Assembly (NCBI GenBank): GCA_946479515.1
Contig: CAMLGF010000053.1
Span: 1-25,899 of the forward strand
Direction: 5' to 3'
DNA length: 25,899 bases
Source of the DNA: an uncultured Pseudomonadota bacterium
Lineage (GTDB): Bacteria > Pseudomonadota > Gammaproteobacteria > Steroidobacterales > Steroidobacteraceae
Part shown: one piece after another, positions 7,632 to 15,583 of the stretch
How the letters are laid out: every line of letters starts with the position of its first letter
How positions within the stretch are numbered: the first letter of the stretch is position 1
Made by a program: the position numbers and the translations under genes
Notes under the pieces: generated by a model
The model's database searches: none
Told to the model about the DNA's origin: nothing
What the model saw: the letters and a program-made list of their open reading frames with translations, nothing else

Positions 7632-9251
7632 TCAGGCCTTCGGCACGAGCCACAGATCCTGCGAGTACACCACGTTCATGACATTGTCATACCAGCCCCG
7701 AAGATCGGGCTTCACCAAGTGCTTGTTCACATAGAAATACAGCGGGATCAGGGGATGGTCGGCAAGCATCAGCCGCTCCGCCCTTTCCAGCAGTTCCCGG
7801 CGATTGCCGGCATTGGTCTGTTGCGCGGCCTCGCGTAGCAACGCGTCATATGCCTCGCTGTGGTAGTGCGGCAGATTGATGCCGAAGTCCGATTTCAAAT
7901 ACTGCAGGAAATTGTAGGCGTCGTTGTAGTCGCCCACCCAGGACAGTCGGTACAGATCAATGTCGCGCCGTTCGACGTCGGCCATCAGCGATCTGAACTC
8001 CACGGCCGCGAGTCGGGCATCGACGCCCAGAGCTTGCTTCCACATGGAAGCCACGGCCACTGCCACCTTGTTGTGAACCTCGCCCGAGTTGTATCGCAAC
8101 TCGAACGTCAGCGGCCGCGCGGCCGTGAAGCCCTCCTCCGCCAGCAGGCGGCGGGCCTCGGCGATGCGTTCGGCGGAAGATCTGCCCGCATAATCGAAGC
8201 TCTGCGCCGAATAGTTGTGCGTGCCCGGCGGCACCCAGCCCCAGGCCGGCAATTCGCCCACGCGCAGCACGGAATTCGCGAGCCGCTCCCGGTCGATGAC
8301 CAGGGACAACGCCCGGCGGATTTTGGGCGTGAAGCGCTTCCGGTCCAGGTTGAAGCCGAAATAATAGACACTGAGCTGCGGCGAGACGTGCAGTTCCGCG
8401 CCGAGGTTCTCCCGGATCCAGTCGAACTGTCCGCGCGGCACCACGTACGTGCAGTGCAACTCGCCAGCCCGATAGGCGCGCAGCTCCGCGTTCTCGTCCG
8501 CGATCTGCAGGTACTTCACGGCGTCCAGTCGATTGGAACGGTCGTTCCAGTAGCGTGGATTGCGCACCGCGCGGATGTAACTGCCCTGCAGCCACTCGGC
8601 GAGCACGAACGGTCCATTGGACACCTGATGGCCGGCGCGTGCGAACCGCTCGCCCAGCGCGGCCAGCGATGCACGATGCAGCGGCGCGCACGACGGATGT
8701 GCCATGAGCCCCGGTAGATAGGGCGCGGGCGCGCTCAGACGGATCATCACCGTGCGCTCGTCCGGTGCCGCGACACCAAGAGATTCGACCGGACTCCTGC
8801 CGGCGATGATGTCGGGCGCATTGAGGATGACGTCCACGACCTGGGCGTACTGCGAAGCCGTGGCCGGGTCGACGAGCCGGCGCAGGCCCGCCGCGAAGTC
8901 CTCGGCCACCACCGCGTCGCCGTTCGACCAGCGCAGATCGGCCCGCAGCCTGAAGGTATAGACGCGGCCCTCGTCGCTGACTGCCCACGATTCGGCGGCC
9001 CCTGGCGCCGGCGCCGCGTTCTTGTCCAGGCGCGTCAGACACTCGAAAAGGTCGCGCAGCACCATCATGGATTCGGTCGAGCGCGCCTTGTGCGGATCCA
9101 GTGAGTCCGGATCCGGGCCGTTGCCCCGTAACAGCACCGCAGCGCCGGTTTCGGGTGGCGACCTTCTGCCGCAGGCGCTCAAGGACAGGGCCGCGAACGG
9201 CGCGCCCATCAGCAAGTGCCGGCGAGTGATGGCTTTGGCGTTGCTGGCCAT
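7632..9251 (-). CDS. Oligopeptide ABC transporter substrate-binding lipoprotein (OppA/SBP_bac_5 family)
   Basis: A 539-residue family 5 extracytoplasmic solute-binding protein, which would capture peptides or similar ligands in the periplasm for an ABC importer. The N-terminus has a twin-arginine-like TRRHLLMG (residues 9-16), and a lipobox LSAC ends at Cys27, predicting a lipid-anchored protein possibly exported by Tat. Family landmarks include GPDPDSLDPHKA near 45-56, LRWSNGDAVVAEDFAAGLRR near 105-124 and SNGPFVL near 212-218. No permease or ATPase gene is adjacent, so its transporter must be encoded elsewhere or it acts alone. Its ATG shares one base with the mnmG stop (TGATG at 9249-9253), so its translation is likely coupled to mnmG, an unusual partner. 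Confidence 0.92.
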   Translation of the reverse strand: MASNAKAITRRHLLMGAPFAALSLSACGRRSPPETGAAVLLRGNGPDPDSLDPHKARSTESMMVLRDLFECLTRLDKNAAPAPGAAESWAVSDEGRVYTFRLRADLRWSNGDAVVAEDFAAGLRRLVDPATASQYAQVVDVILNAPDIIAGRSPVESLGVAAPDERTVMIRLSAPAPYLPGLMAHPSCAPLHRASLAALGERFARAGHQVSNGPFVLAEWLQGSYIRAVRNPRYWNDRSNRLDAVKYLQIADENAELRAYRAGELHCTYVVPRGQFDWIRENLGAELHVSPQLSVYYFGFNLDRKRFTPKIRRALSLVIDRERLANSVLRVGELPAWGWVPPGTHNYSAQSFDYAGRSSAERIAEARRLLAEEGFTAARPLTFELRYNSGEVHNKVAVAVASMWKQALGVDARLAAVEFRSLMADVERRDIDLYRLSWVGDYNDAYNFLQYLKSDFGINLPHYHSEAYDALLREAAQQTNAGNRRELLERAERLMLADHPLIPLYFYVNKHLVKPDLRGWYDNVMNVVYSQDLWLVPKA

Positions 9252-11161
9252 CAGGCCGCGCGCGACTTCTTCAGATGCACGAGCAGGATGGAGACGGCCG
9301 CGGGCGTTACCCCGGGCACGCGCGCGGCCTGACCAACGGTCGCGGGGCGCGCCTGCGCGAGCTTCTGGCGCACCTCGTTGGACAGGCCCGCGACGCGCGC
9401 ATAGTCGAGTTCGGCCGGCAGCCGTGTTTCCTCATTGCGGCGATGTCGGGCGATTTCCTCTTCCTGACGTTCGATGTATCCGGCGTACTTGGCGGCCACC
9501 TCGATCTGCACGCGGACCTGCGTTGCGAGTCGGTCATCTTGGCCAGCCGCCACATTCGCCGCTCCGTCCATGGGCCCGATGAGTTCCAGGACATCCTCGT
9601 AGCGCACCTCCGGCCGGCGCAGGAGATCGAAGGCCGATAGCGCATCGCGCCCGGCGGGCTCTCCCAGGACGCGCCGTTGCCAGTCCGGGTTAATGTCGGC
9701 GGTCTTGAGACGCGTGTTTCGAAATCGCGCCAACTCGCGTTCCGAGCCCGACTGCTTGGCAAGGAAGAATGCCCAGCGCTCGTCGTCGACCAGTCCGAGC
9801 TCGCGACCGATCGGCGTGAGCCGCAAGTCTGCATTGTCCTCGCGCAGCAACAGGCGATGCTCGGCACGACTCGTGAACATGCGGTACGGCTCGCGCGTGC
9901 CGCGAGTCACGAGGTCATCGATCAGCACGCCGACGTAGCTCTGGCTGCGCTTCGGCACGAAGGGCTCGAGCCTGCGCGCGGCAAGCGCTGCGTTGATGCC
10001 GGCGATGAGGCCTTGCGCAGCAGCCTCCTCATAGCCGGTGGTGCCATTGATCTGGCCGGCGAAGTACAGGCCGCGCAACGCCCTGGTTTCCAACGATGCG
10101 CACAGGTCGCGCGGATCGAAGAAGTCGTACTCGATGGCATAGCCCGGACGTGTGATGTGCGCGTTCTCGAAGCCGCGAATGGTGCGTACGAACTCGAACT
10201 GCACATCGAACGGCAGGCTGGTGGAGATGCCATTGGGATACACCTCGTGCGTGTTCAATCCCTCGGGCTCGACGAAGATCTGATGCGAGGTCTTGTCCGC
10301 GAAGCGGGCGACTTTGTCCTCGACCGACGGGCAGTAGCGCGGACCCACGCCTTCGATCCTGCCCGTGAACATGGGCGATCGGTCGGTTGCCGCACGGATG
10401 ATCTCGTGCGTGCGCTCGGTGGTGGCCGTGATGTGACAGGGAAGCTGCTGCGGATGGTCGCTCGGGCGGCCCAGGTAGCTGAACACGGGACGCGGCTCGT
10501 CCGAGTGCTGTGCCGTGAGCTGCGAATAGTCGATGCTGCGACCGTCGATGCGCGGAGGCGTGCCCGTCTTCAGGCGTCCGGTACGAAAAGGCAACGATCG
10601 CAGGCGCTCGGCCAGCTTGTTGGACGGCGGATCGCCCGCGCGCCCGCCCGCGTAATTGTCGAGGCCCACATGGATACGGCCAGCGAGGAAAGTACCCACC
10701 GTCAGCACCACCGACGCGGCGCGGAACTCGATGCCGGTAACCGTGACGACTCCGTGCACGCATCCGGCTTCGACGAGCAGATCACCGCATTCCTGCTGGA
10801 ACAGGGTGAGGTTGGGCTGGTTCTCGAGGGTGCGGCGGACGAATGCCTTGTACAGCTGGCGATCGGCCTGGATACGCGAGGCGCGCACCGCGGGGCCCTT
10901 GCTGGCATTGAGCGTACGGGACTGGATGGCCGCAGCGTCCGCGGCGCGGGCCATCACGCCGCCCAGCGCGTCGATTTCCTTGACCAGATGGCCCTTGCCG
11001 ATCCCACCGATCGCCGGGTTGCAGCTCATCTGGCCCAGCGTCTCGATGGACTGGGTCAGGAGCAGTGTGCGCGCACCCATGCGCGCGGCCGCCAGCGCGG
11101 CTTCGGTGCCCGCATGACCGCCACCGACCACGATTACGTCAAAGGAACTGGAAAAAGCCAA
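9251..11161 (-). CDS. mnmG: tRNA uridine-5-carboxymethylaminomethyl modification enzyme MnmG (GidA)
   Basis: MnmG is the FAD-dependent partner of MnmE that builds the (carboxymethyl)aminomethyl group on U34 of certain tRNAs. The 636-residue product has the dinucleotide-binding GGGHAG at residues 13-18 and the family signature around [13 protein letters not shown] (46-58) with catalytic Cys47. It also has the [11 protein letters not shown] motif carrying the second cysteine and a typical C-terminal helical domain that binds MnmE. The start is TTG at 11161: an in-frame TGA lies 18 bp upstream, no ATG or GTG intervenes, and GGAAG precedes it. In most Gammaproteobacteria mnmG adjoins mnmE and is followed by rsmG-parA-parB. 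Here mnmE is about 4.4 kb away and an OppA-like gene follows. Confidence 0.97.
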   Translation of the reverse strand: MAFSSSFDVIVVGGGHAGTEAALAAARMGARTLLLTQSIETLGQMSCNPAIGGIGKGHLVKEIDALGGVMARAADAAAIQSRTLNASKGPAVRASRIQADRQLYKAFVRRTLENQPNLTLFQQECGDLLVEAGCVHGVVTVTGIEFRAASVVLTVGTFLAGRIHVGLDNYAGGRAGDPPSNKLAERLRSLPFRTGRLKTGTPPRIDGRSIDYSQLTAQHSDEPRPVFSYLGRPSDHPQQLPCHITATTERTHEIIRAATDRSPMFTGRIEGVGPRYCPSVEDKVARFADKTSHQIFVEPEGLNTHEVYPNGISTSLPFDVQFEFVRTIRGFENAHITRPGYAIEYDFFDPRDLCASLETRALRGLYFAGQINGTTGYEEAAAQGLIAGINAALAARRLEPFVPKRSQSYVGVLIDDLVTRGTREPYRMFTSRAEHRLLLREDNADLRLTPIGRELGLVDDERWAFFLAKQSGSERELARFRNTRLKTADINPDWQRRVLGEPAGRDALSAFDLLRRPEVRYEDVLELIGPMDGAANVAAGQDDRLATQVRVQIEVAAKYAGYIERQEEEIARHRRNEETRLPAELDYARVAGLSNEVRQKLAQARPATVGQAARVPGVTPAAVSILLVHLKKSRAA

Positions 11162-11201
11162 GGAACTTCCGTGCGATCAAGAACTTAAGTGTTTCAGGCG
11201 A

Positions 11202-11230
11202 AACGCATGCTAGCTTGCCCGGGCTGTCAA
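11202..11230 (-). promoter_or_regulatory. Possible mnmG promoter
   Basis: On the minus strand a perfect TTGACA (-35, at 11225-11230) is followed after 17 bp by TGCGTT, a poor -10. Transcription would start about 35 bp before the mnmG TTG codon. The weak -10 keeps confidence low. Confidence 0.3.
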
Positions 11231-11291
11231 CGCCACCGGCATGCTTCCGTTGTATTGGCAGAACGCCGATTTCCGGCGACCGCGAAAAGCT

Positions 11292-11296
11292 GGAGG
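11292..11296 (+). promoter_or_regulatory. Ribosome binding site deciding the small exported protein start
   Basis: GGAGG lies four bases before the ATG at 11301. The same frame stays open back to an ATG at 11241, but only the start at 11301 gives a clean signal peptide at residue 1. Confidence 0.7.
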
Positions 11297-11300
11297 AACA

Positions 11301-11624
11301 ATGACGAAGAATGTGTCGAAAATCTGGGCGGGAGTGGCCCTGGCGCTGGCGATGTCTGCGCCGGTTTTCGCCGGAACTCCGCACTATGACGCCCGCCAGG
11401 CGCATCAGCGTGAGCGCATCGAGAACGGCGTCCGCAATGGCGATCTCACCTGGCGCGAAACCCGTCGCCTGGCCGCCGGCCAGGTGCATTTGAACCGTGT
11501 GGAGCGTCGCGCCAAGTCAGACGGCGTGGTAACCGCTCGCGAGCGTGCCCACCTGCAGCATGAGGAAAACCAGCAGTCGCGGCGCATCTATCGTCAGAAG
11601 CACGACGGCCAGAGCCGCAAGTAG
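11301..11624 (+). CDS. Small exported Arg/Gln-rich protein with internal repeat
   Basis: A 107-residue protein with a clear signal peptide (residues 1-24, ending PVFA before GT), so it is probably periplasmic. The mature part is strongly basic and helical. It contains a repeated unit: GVRNGDLTWRETRRL (about 46-60) and AKSDGVVTARERAHL (about 75-89) share the pattern G-x-(L/V)-T-x-R-E-x-x-x-L. The second copy with DG resembles half of an EF-hand loop, but calcium binding is not shown by the sequence. I recall similar uncharacterised small proteins in other Proteobacteria, with no known function. It is transcribed divergently from mnmG and followed 39 bp later by a strong terminator, so it is likely a single-gene transcript. 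Confidence 0.82.
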   Translation: MTKNVSKIWAGVALALAMSAPVFAGTPHYDARQAHQRERIENGVRNGDLTWRETRRLAAGQVHLNRVERRAKSDGVVTARERAHLQHEENQQSRRIYRQKHDGQSRK

Positions 11625-11663
11625 CGCGCGCAGCCGACTTGCTCGCGGGTCGCCAGGCCCGAT

Positions 11664-11700
11664 GGGCGTGGTCCGGGTTTCGGACCACGCCCGGATTTTT
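11664..11700 (+). terminator. Intrinsic terminator after the small exported protein gene
   Basis: A perfect 12-bp GC-rich stem (GGGCGTGGTCCG / CGGACCACGCCC) with a 5-nt loop GGTTT is followed by GGATTTTT. This is a textbook Rho-independent terminator. It separates the small exported protein gene from the hydrolase gene that starts 43 bp further on. Confidence 0.88.
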
Positions 11701-11702
11701 CT

Positions 11703-11720
11703 GACCGGACCGCGCCGGTC
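11703..11720. repeat. Inverted repeat before the hydrolase gene
   Basis: GACCGG and CCGGTC form a 6-bp inverted repeat with a 6-nt spacer, between the terminator and the hydrolase ATG. It could be an operator or simply a GC-rich coincidence. Confidence 0.25.
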
Positions 11721-11742
11721 GCTCGTGTATCCTGCCGCGCGC

Positions 11743-13218
11743 ATGGTGCGCTTCGTGTTGGCGATGGCAGGACTGATGGGGTTCGCGGCTACGGTCGCGG
11801 CTGCCGATCCGCCGGTGACGATCAAACTGACTCCATGCCGGCTGGAACATCCCTTTCGCATGCTGGCGCTGACCGCCGAATGCGGCACCTTCACGACGCC
11901 GGAGAATCCCGATGCGCCCGATGGGCGGAAGATAGACCTGTTCGTCGCGCGCGTACCCGCGATCTCCTTCAACAAGAAGCCGGACCCGCTGTTCCTGATT
12001 GCCGGTGGGCCCGGTACCTCCGCGGTGGATCTGTACACTTCCTCTGCGGGCCCCTTCGATCGGGTGCGACGCGAGCGCGACATCATTCTGCTCGATCAGC
12101 GCGGCACTGGGCGATCGCATCGCCTGGATTGCGATTACGATCGCGAGAATCTCTTCGAGCAGGTCGAAGACGTGCGCGTCGCCGAAGAGAGCATCAAGTG
12201 CCGGGACCAGCTCGCGAAAAAGGCAGACCTGCGTTTCTACACCACCAGCATCGCGGTACGCGATCTCGATCACGTGCGGGCCGCCCTGGGTTATGAGCGC
12301 ATCAACCTGTTCGGCAATTCATATGGCACGCGGGTGGCGCAACACTATGCGCGCCGTTATCCCAAGGCCACGCGTACTCTCATCCTTGATGGCGTGGTGA
12401 ATCCAGAGGTGATCCTGGGTCCGGCCATCGCCATCGATGCCGAGCGCGCCCTGCAGCGCATCCTGGCGCGGTGCATGAGCGATTCCGCCTGCGCCAAGGC
12501 ATTCACCGATCCCAGTGCCGACTACCATACGCTGCGAGCGCGCCTGTCGGCTCAGCCGGTGCCAACCATGGTCAGCGATGCCGCCACGGGCCGGCCCATC
12601 CATTTCGATTTCACGGTGCGGCACCTGTCCGCGGTACTGCGCTTCGCGAGCTACAACGACGACCAGGCGGCGCTGCTGCCCTTGTCGCTGCATCTGGCGG
12701 CTCGCGAGGACAACTTCACGCCCATGGCCAGTCAGTTCCGCGTATTCGCCAATTCGCTGGAGTCCTCCTTTGCCTATGGCATGCACAACAGCGTGGCCTG
12801 CAGCGAGGACACGCCGCTCATCGACGCCAGCAAGCTGGACATCGCCGCGCTCGAAGCCACTCACATGGGGGCCGAGCAGGTCCGGCAGATGATCGAGGCC
12901 TGCCGGGACTGGCCGCGCGGCGTGGTGGATGCCGACCTGCATGCACCTCTGCACAGCGAGGCCGCCGCGCTGTTGCTGTCGGGCGCCGACGATCCGGTAA
13001 CCCCGCCCGAATACGCGGCCGCGGCGCAGCGCGGCTTTGCCGACAGCAAGCACGTGATCATCGCCGGCCACGGGCACGGCCAGTTCGGCGCGCCCTGTGT
13101 CGATCGCATCATGGCGACGTTCATCGATGCCGGGACGACCAAGGGTCTCGACGTGAGTTGTACGGAGAAGCTCAAGCCCATGCCCTTCTTCATCACCCTG
13201 GCGGGACCATCACCTTGA
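11743..13218 (+). CDS. Secreted alpha/beta-hydrolase, tripeptidyl/prolyl aminopeptidase-like (S33)
   Basis: A 491-residue exported serine hydrolase resembling the TAP/prolyl aminopeptidase group, which releases N-terminal residues or short peptides. Residues 1-21 look like a signal peptide. The oxyanion motif GGPGTS is near residue 88, and DQRGTGRS follows about 30 residues later. The nucleophile elbow GNSYG places Ser193 as catalytic. Asp417 in GADDPVTP and His443 or His445 in GHGHGQFG complete the triad. Cys residues near the C-terminus are common in the family. The frame is open far upstream through the terminator, so the ATG at 11743 is chosen for the signal peptide. No ribosome binding site is visible. 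It precedes the ABC exporter genes by 13 bp. The substrate is unknown. Confidence 0.88.
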   Translation: MVRFVLAMAGLMGFAATVAAADPPVTIKLTPCRLEHPFRMLALTAECGTFTTPENPDAPDGRKIDLFVARVPAISFNKKPDPLFLIAGGPGTSAVDLYTSSAGPFDRVRRERDIILLDQRGTGRSHRLDCDYDRENLFEQVEDVRVAEESIKCRDQLAKKADLRFYTTSIAVRDLDHVRAALGYERINLFGNSYGTRVAQHYARRYPKATRTLILDGVVNPEVILGPAIAIDAERALQRILARCMSDSACAKAFTDPSADYHTLRARLSAQPVPTMVSDAATGRPIHFDFTVRHLSAVLRFASYNDDQAALLPLSLHLAAREDNFTPMASQFRVFANSLESSFAYGMHNSVACSEDTPLIDASKLDIAALEATHMGAEQVRQMIEACRDWPRGVVDADLHAPLHSEAAALLLSGADDPVTPPEYAAAAQRGFADSKHVIIAGHGHGQFGAPCVDRIMATFIDAGTTKGLDVSCTEKLKPMPFFITLAGPSP

Positions 13219-13231
13219 GGCGTGAGCAGGA

Positions 13232-13963
13232 ATGCTAGAGGCGCGCGGACTGTTCAAATCCTTCGGCAGCGTCGCCGCGGTGCGTGGTGTGAACTTCGCC
13301 GCGCGCGACGGCCAGATCACTGGCCTGCTGGGCCCTAATGGCGCCGGCAAATCGACCACACTGCGCATGCTCTACACCGTGCTGCGCCCCGATGCCGGCG
13401 ATGCGTTCATCGATGGCGTCAGTGTCACGGCGGATCCGCTCGCCGCGCGACGTGCCATCGGCGTGCTGTCGCATGGTGCCGGCGTGTACAACAACCTGAC
13501 GGCCCGCGAGAACATCCTCTATTTCGGCGAGCTGCACGGCCTCGCGCGCGCCGACCGGCAGGCGCGCGCCGCGGAATTGATCGAGCAGCTCGAGATGCAG
13601 GAGTTCGCGGATCGCCTGGCGAAAGGGTTCTCGCAAGGGCAGAAGCTCAAGACTGCGCTCGCGCGCTCTCTGGTACATCGTCCGCGCAATGTGCTTCTCG
13701 ACGAGCCGACGAACGGGCTCGACGTCATGGCGGTGCGCAACCTGCGCAAGCTGCTCGGGCAATTGCGCGACGCGGGGCACTGTGTGCTCTTCTCCAGCCA
13801 CGTGATGCAGGAGGTGGAGCAACTGTGTGACGAAGTGGTCGTGATCGCGGGCGGAGAGGTGGTCGCGGCGGGCGCTCTGACGGAGATCCGCGCCCGCGCC
13901 GGCAATGCGCAGCTCGAGGACGCGTTCGTGCATCTCATGGGCGGGGAGAGTGGCAAGCAATGA
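13232..13963 (+). CDS. natA: ABC transporter ATP-binding protein, NatA-type
   Basis: A 243-residue ATPase of an ABC-2 type exporter. Walker A is GPNGAGKS (34-41), the signature is FSQGQ (133-137), Walker B is VLLDEP (154-159), and the switch His is H190. The Q-loop region reads VLSHGAGVYNNLT (78-90) without the usual Gln, a pattern I associate with the NatA sodium-exporter subfamily. Sodium as substrate is inferred from the family only. An AGCAGGA site precedes the ATG. The gene overlaps the permease gene by four bases (ATGA at 13960-13963) and starts 13 bp after the hydrolase gene, so the three form a likely operon. Confidence 0.9.
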   Translation: MLEARGLFKSFGSVAAVRGVNFAARDGQITGLLGPNGAGKSTTLRMLYTVLRPDAGDAFIDGVSVTADPLAARRAIGVLSHGAGVYNNLTARENILYFGELHGLARADRQARAAELIEQLEMQEFADRLAKGFSQGQKLKTALARSLVHRPRNVLLDEPTNGLDVMAVRNLRKLLGQLRDAGHCVLFSSHVMQEVEQLCDEVVVIAGGEVVAAGALTEIRARAGNAQLEDAFVHLMGGESGKQ

Positions 13964-15144
13964 GGCTGCGCGGCATCTGGGCGGTGTTCCGCAAGGAATT
14001 CCACGAGAATCTGCGCGATCGGCGCACGCTGCTGTCGGCGCTGGTGTTCGGCCCCGTCATCAGCCCGATCCTGGTCGCGGTGCTGGTCCAGTTCCTCATC
14101 TCGCGGACCGAAACCCAGGCCGAGCAGGACATCCCGTTGGCCGTGATCCATGCCGAGCACGCGCCGAACCTGGTGGATTACCTTGCGGCGCGCGGCATCA
14201 CGATCGTCCGAGTCGACTTCGACGAGGCGGCGGCGCGAAAGGCGGTCGCCGCGCAAACCCATAACATCGTGCTGGAGATACCGGCGGATTTCGGTGCACG
14301 GCTGCAGGCGGGAGAGCCCGCGCCGGTGATCCTGTACTCCGACAGCTCGCGGGGGTTCGAGAGGCAGGGCGTGGCGCGCATTCGCACCCTGATCGCCAAC
14401 TATGGAATCGAGATTGCGCAGTTGAGATTCCTGGCCCGGGGCATAGACCCCATCTCGGTGCTGCCGATCTCCGTCCAGGAGATCGACGTATCGACGCCCA
14501 GCGGCAGGTCGGTGTTGGTGCTCAACATGATGACCTATCTGGTGTTGCTGTCGATGCTGTTCGGCGGCCTGTACCTGGCGATCGATGCCACCGCGGGCGA
14601 GCGCGAGCGCGGTTCGCTGGAAGTGCTGCTGACCTCGCCGGTGCCTCGCGAGCAACTCATCTACGGCAAGATTGCGGCAGCCGCTTCGTACATGCTGGTC
14701 TCGCTGGTGCTCACCGTGACGATGTTCTCGCTGGCCATGAGCTTCGTGGGCCTGGAGAGGCTGGGGATTACCGCCAATCTCGGGCCGGCGCCCGCGGCTC
14801 TGATCGTCGCCTGCTGTGCGCCGTTGATCCTCTTCGGCTCGGCCTATCTCACCATCATCTCGGCCTTTGCCAAGACCTATCGCGAGGCCCAGACCTATCT
14901 GCAGTTGGTCGTGACTATTCCCACCTTGCCGCTGATCTTCGCGGGCCTGCTCGGGCTGCAGACCAGGACCGGGCTGATGTTCGTGCCGTTCCTGAGCCAG
15001 CATCTGCTGATGACCACCGTGGTGCGCGCCGAATCCATCCTGCCACTGCACCTGCTGATTTCGGTGGGCAGCACGCTCTTCTACGGCGTGATCCTCACCT
15101 ACGTCGCCGGCCGCCTCTATCGGCGCGAGGCCCTGCTCGGCTGA
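13960..15144 (+). CDS. natB: ABC-2 type permease, NatB-type
   Basis: The 394-residue membrane subunit partners the upstream ATPase. Its layout is typical of NatB/ABC-2 permeases. A first membrane helix (about residues 24-46) follows a cytoplasmic start of the form VFRKEFHENLRDRRTL. A large extracytoplasmic domain (about 47-185) comes next. A cluster of five helices follows, with the conserved AGERERGSLEVLLTSPVPR segment near 211-229 between two of them. The N-terminal segment matches the common ABC-2 pattern of an amphipathic elbow helix. The substrate cannot be read from sequence; sodium or a drug-like compound is possible by family. The gene ends 3 bp before the convergent zinc-protein gene. 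Confidence 0.9.
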   Translation: MRLRGIWAVFRKEFHENLRDRRTLLSALVFGPVISPILVAVLVQFLISRTETQAEQDIPLAVIHAEHAPNLVDYLAARGITIVRVDFDEAAARKAVAAQTHNIVLEIPADFGARLQAGEPAPVILYSDSSRGFERQGVARIRTLIANYGIEIAQLRFLARGIDPISVLPISVQEIDVSTPSGRSVLVLNMMTYLVLLSMLFGGLYLAIDATAGERERGSLEVLLTSPVPREQLIYGKIAAAASYMLVSLVLTVTMFSLAMSFVGLERLGITANLGPAPAALIVACCAPLILFGSAYLTIISAFAKTYREAQTYLQLVVTIPTLPLIFAGLLGLQTRTGLMFVPFLSQHLLMTTVVRAESILPLHLLISVGSTLFYGVILTYVAGRLYRREALLG

Positions 15145-15147
15145 CGA

Positions 15148-15582
15148 CTAACTACTCGCGATGCGACGCCGCAGCGGGCGCACGCCCGGCGGCAACGACT
15201 CGGTGCGGTGCTGCGCCAGCAGCGAGCGATAGCGATGGATCTCCCGATCCGTGAACTCCCGTGCCTCGATCTCATAGCGGTTGTCCCAGTAACCGCGGCG
15301 AAAGCTTTCGCCGAGGTAGCGCAAGACGGTGAGATCGCCCGTACCCCACTGCCGCAAGACGTGAAAGTACTCGTGCAGAAGCAGCGGCCCGTCCGCGAAG
15401 AACTCCTTGCCGCTGCCGCGAAGATAGATGCGATTGGGTCGGGTGGTGGCGATCGCGCGCATGTGCCAGCGTACGTACAGGCTGTACTGGATGATCCTGA
15501 CATGGCCCACGGGCTGGCCGAACAGGGCCTCCAGCGCCGACTGCACGGCCCGGGGCGGGTGACAACGATTGCCTAACCACAT
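15148..15582 (-). CDS. Small HExxH putative zinc metallopeptidase coupled to mnmE (DUF4157-like)
   Basis: A 144-residue protein with HEYFH at residues 70-74 inside LLLHEYFHVLRQWG, the zincin metal-binding and catalytic motif. Possible third ligands are Glu104, Glu106 or Glu109 in NRYEIEAREF, about 30 residues later. It lacks a signal peptide and membrane helix. The look is that of the DUF4157-type minimal zincin domain, but I am not certain of the exact family. Its ATG comes one base after the mnmE stop (TGACATG at 15580-15586), and an AGGGA within mnmE probably serves as its ribosome binding site, so its translation is tied to mnmE. The basic C-terminus (PLRRR) may bind nucleic acid or membrane, which is speculation. 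Confidence 0.78.
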   Translation of the reverse strand: MWLGNRCHPPRAVQSALEALFGQPVGHVRIIQYSLYVRWHMRAIATTRPNRIYLRGSGKEFFADGPLLLHEYFHVLRQWGTGDLTVLRYLGESFRRGYWDNRYEIEAREFTDREIHRYRSLLAQHRTESLPPGVRPLRRRIASS

Positions 15583-15583
15583 G

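Noticed and set aside
9677..11188. Long plus-strand frame opposite mnmG (503 codons)
   Set aside because: The mnmG frame carries all family motifs, and the opposite frame has shadow-like composition.
13519..15051. Long minus-strand frame opposite the ABC exporter genes (510 codons)
   Set aside because: It is antisense to two clear exporter genes, its product is His/Gln/Arg-rich with no domain, and such shadows are expected in GC-rich DNA.
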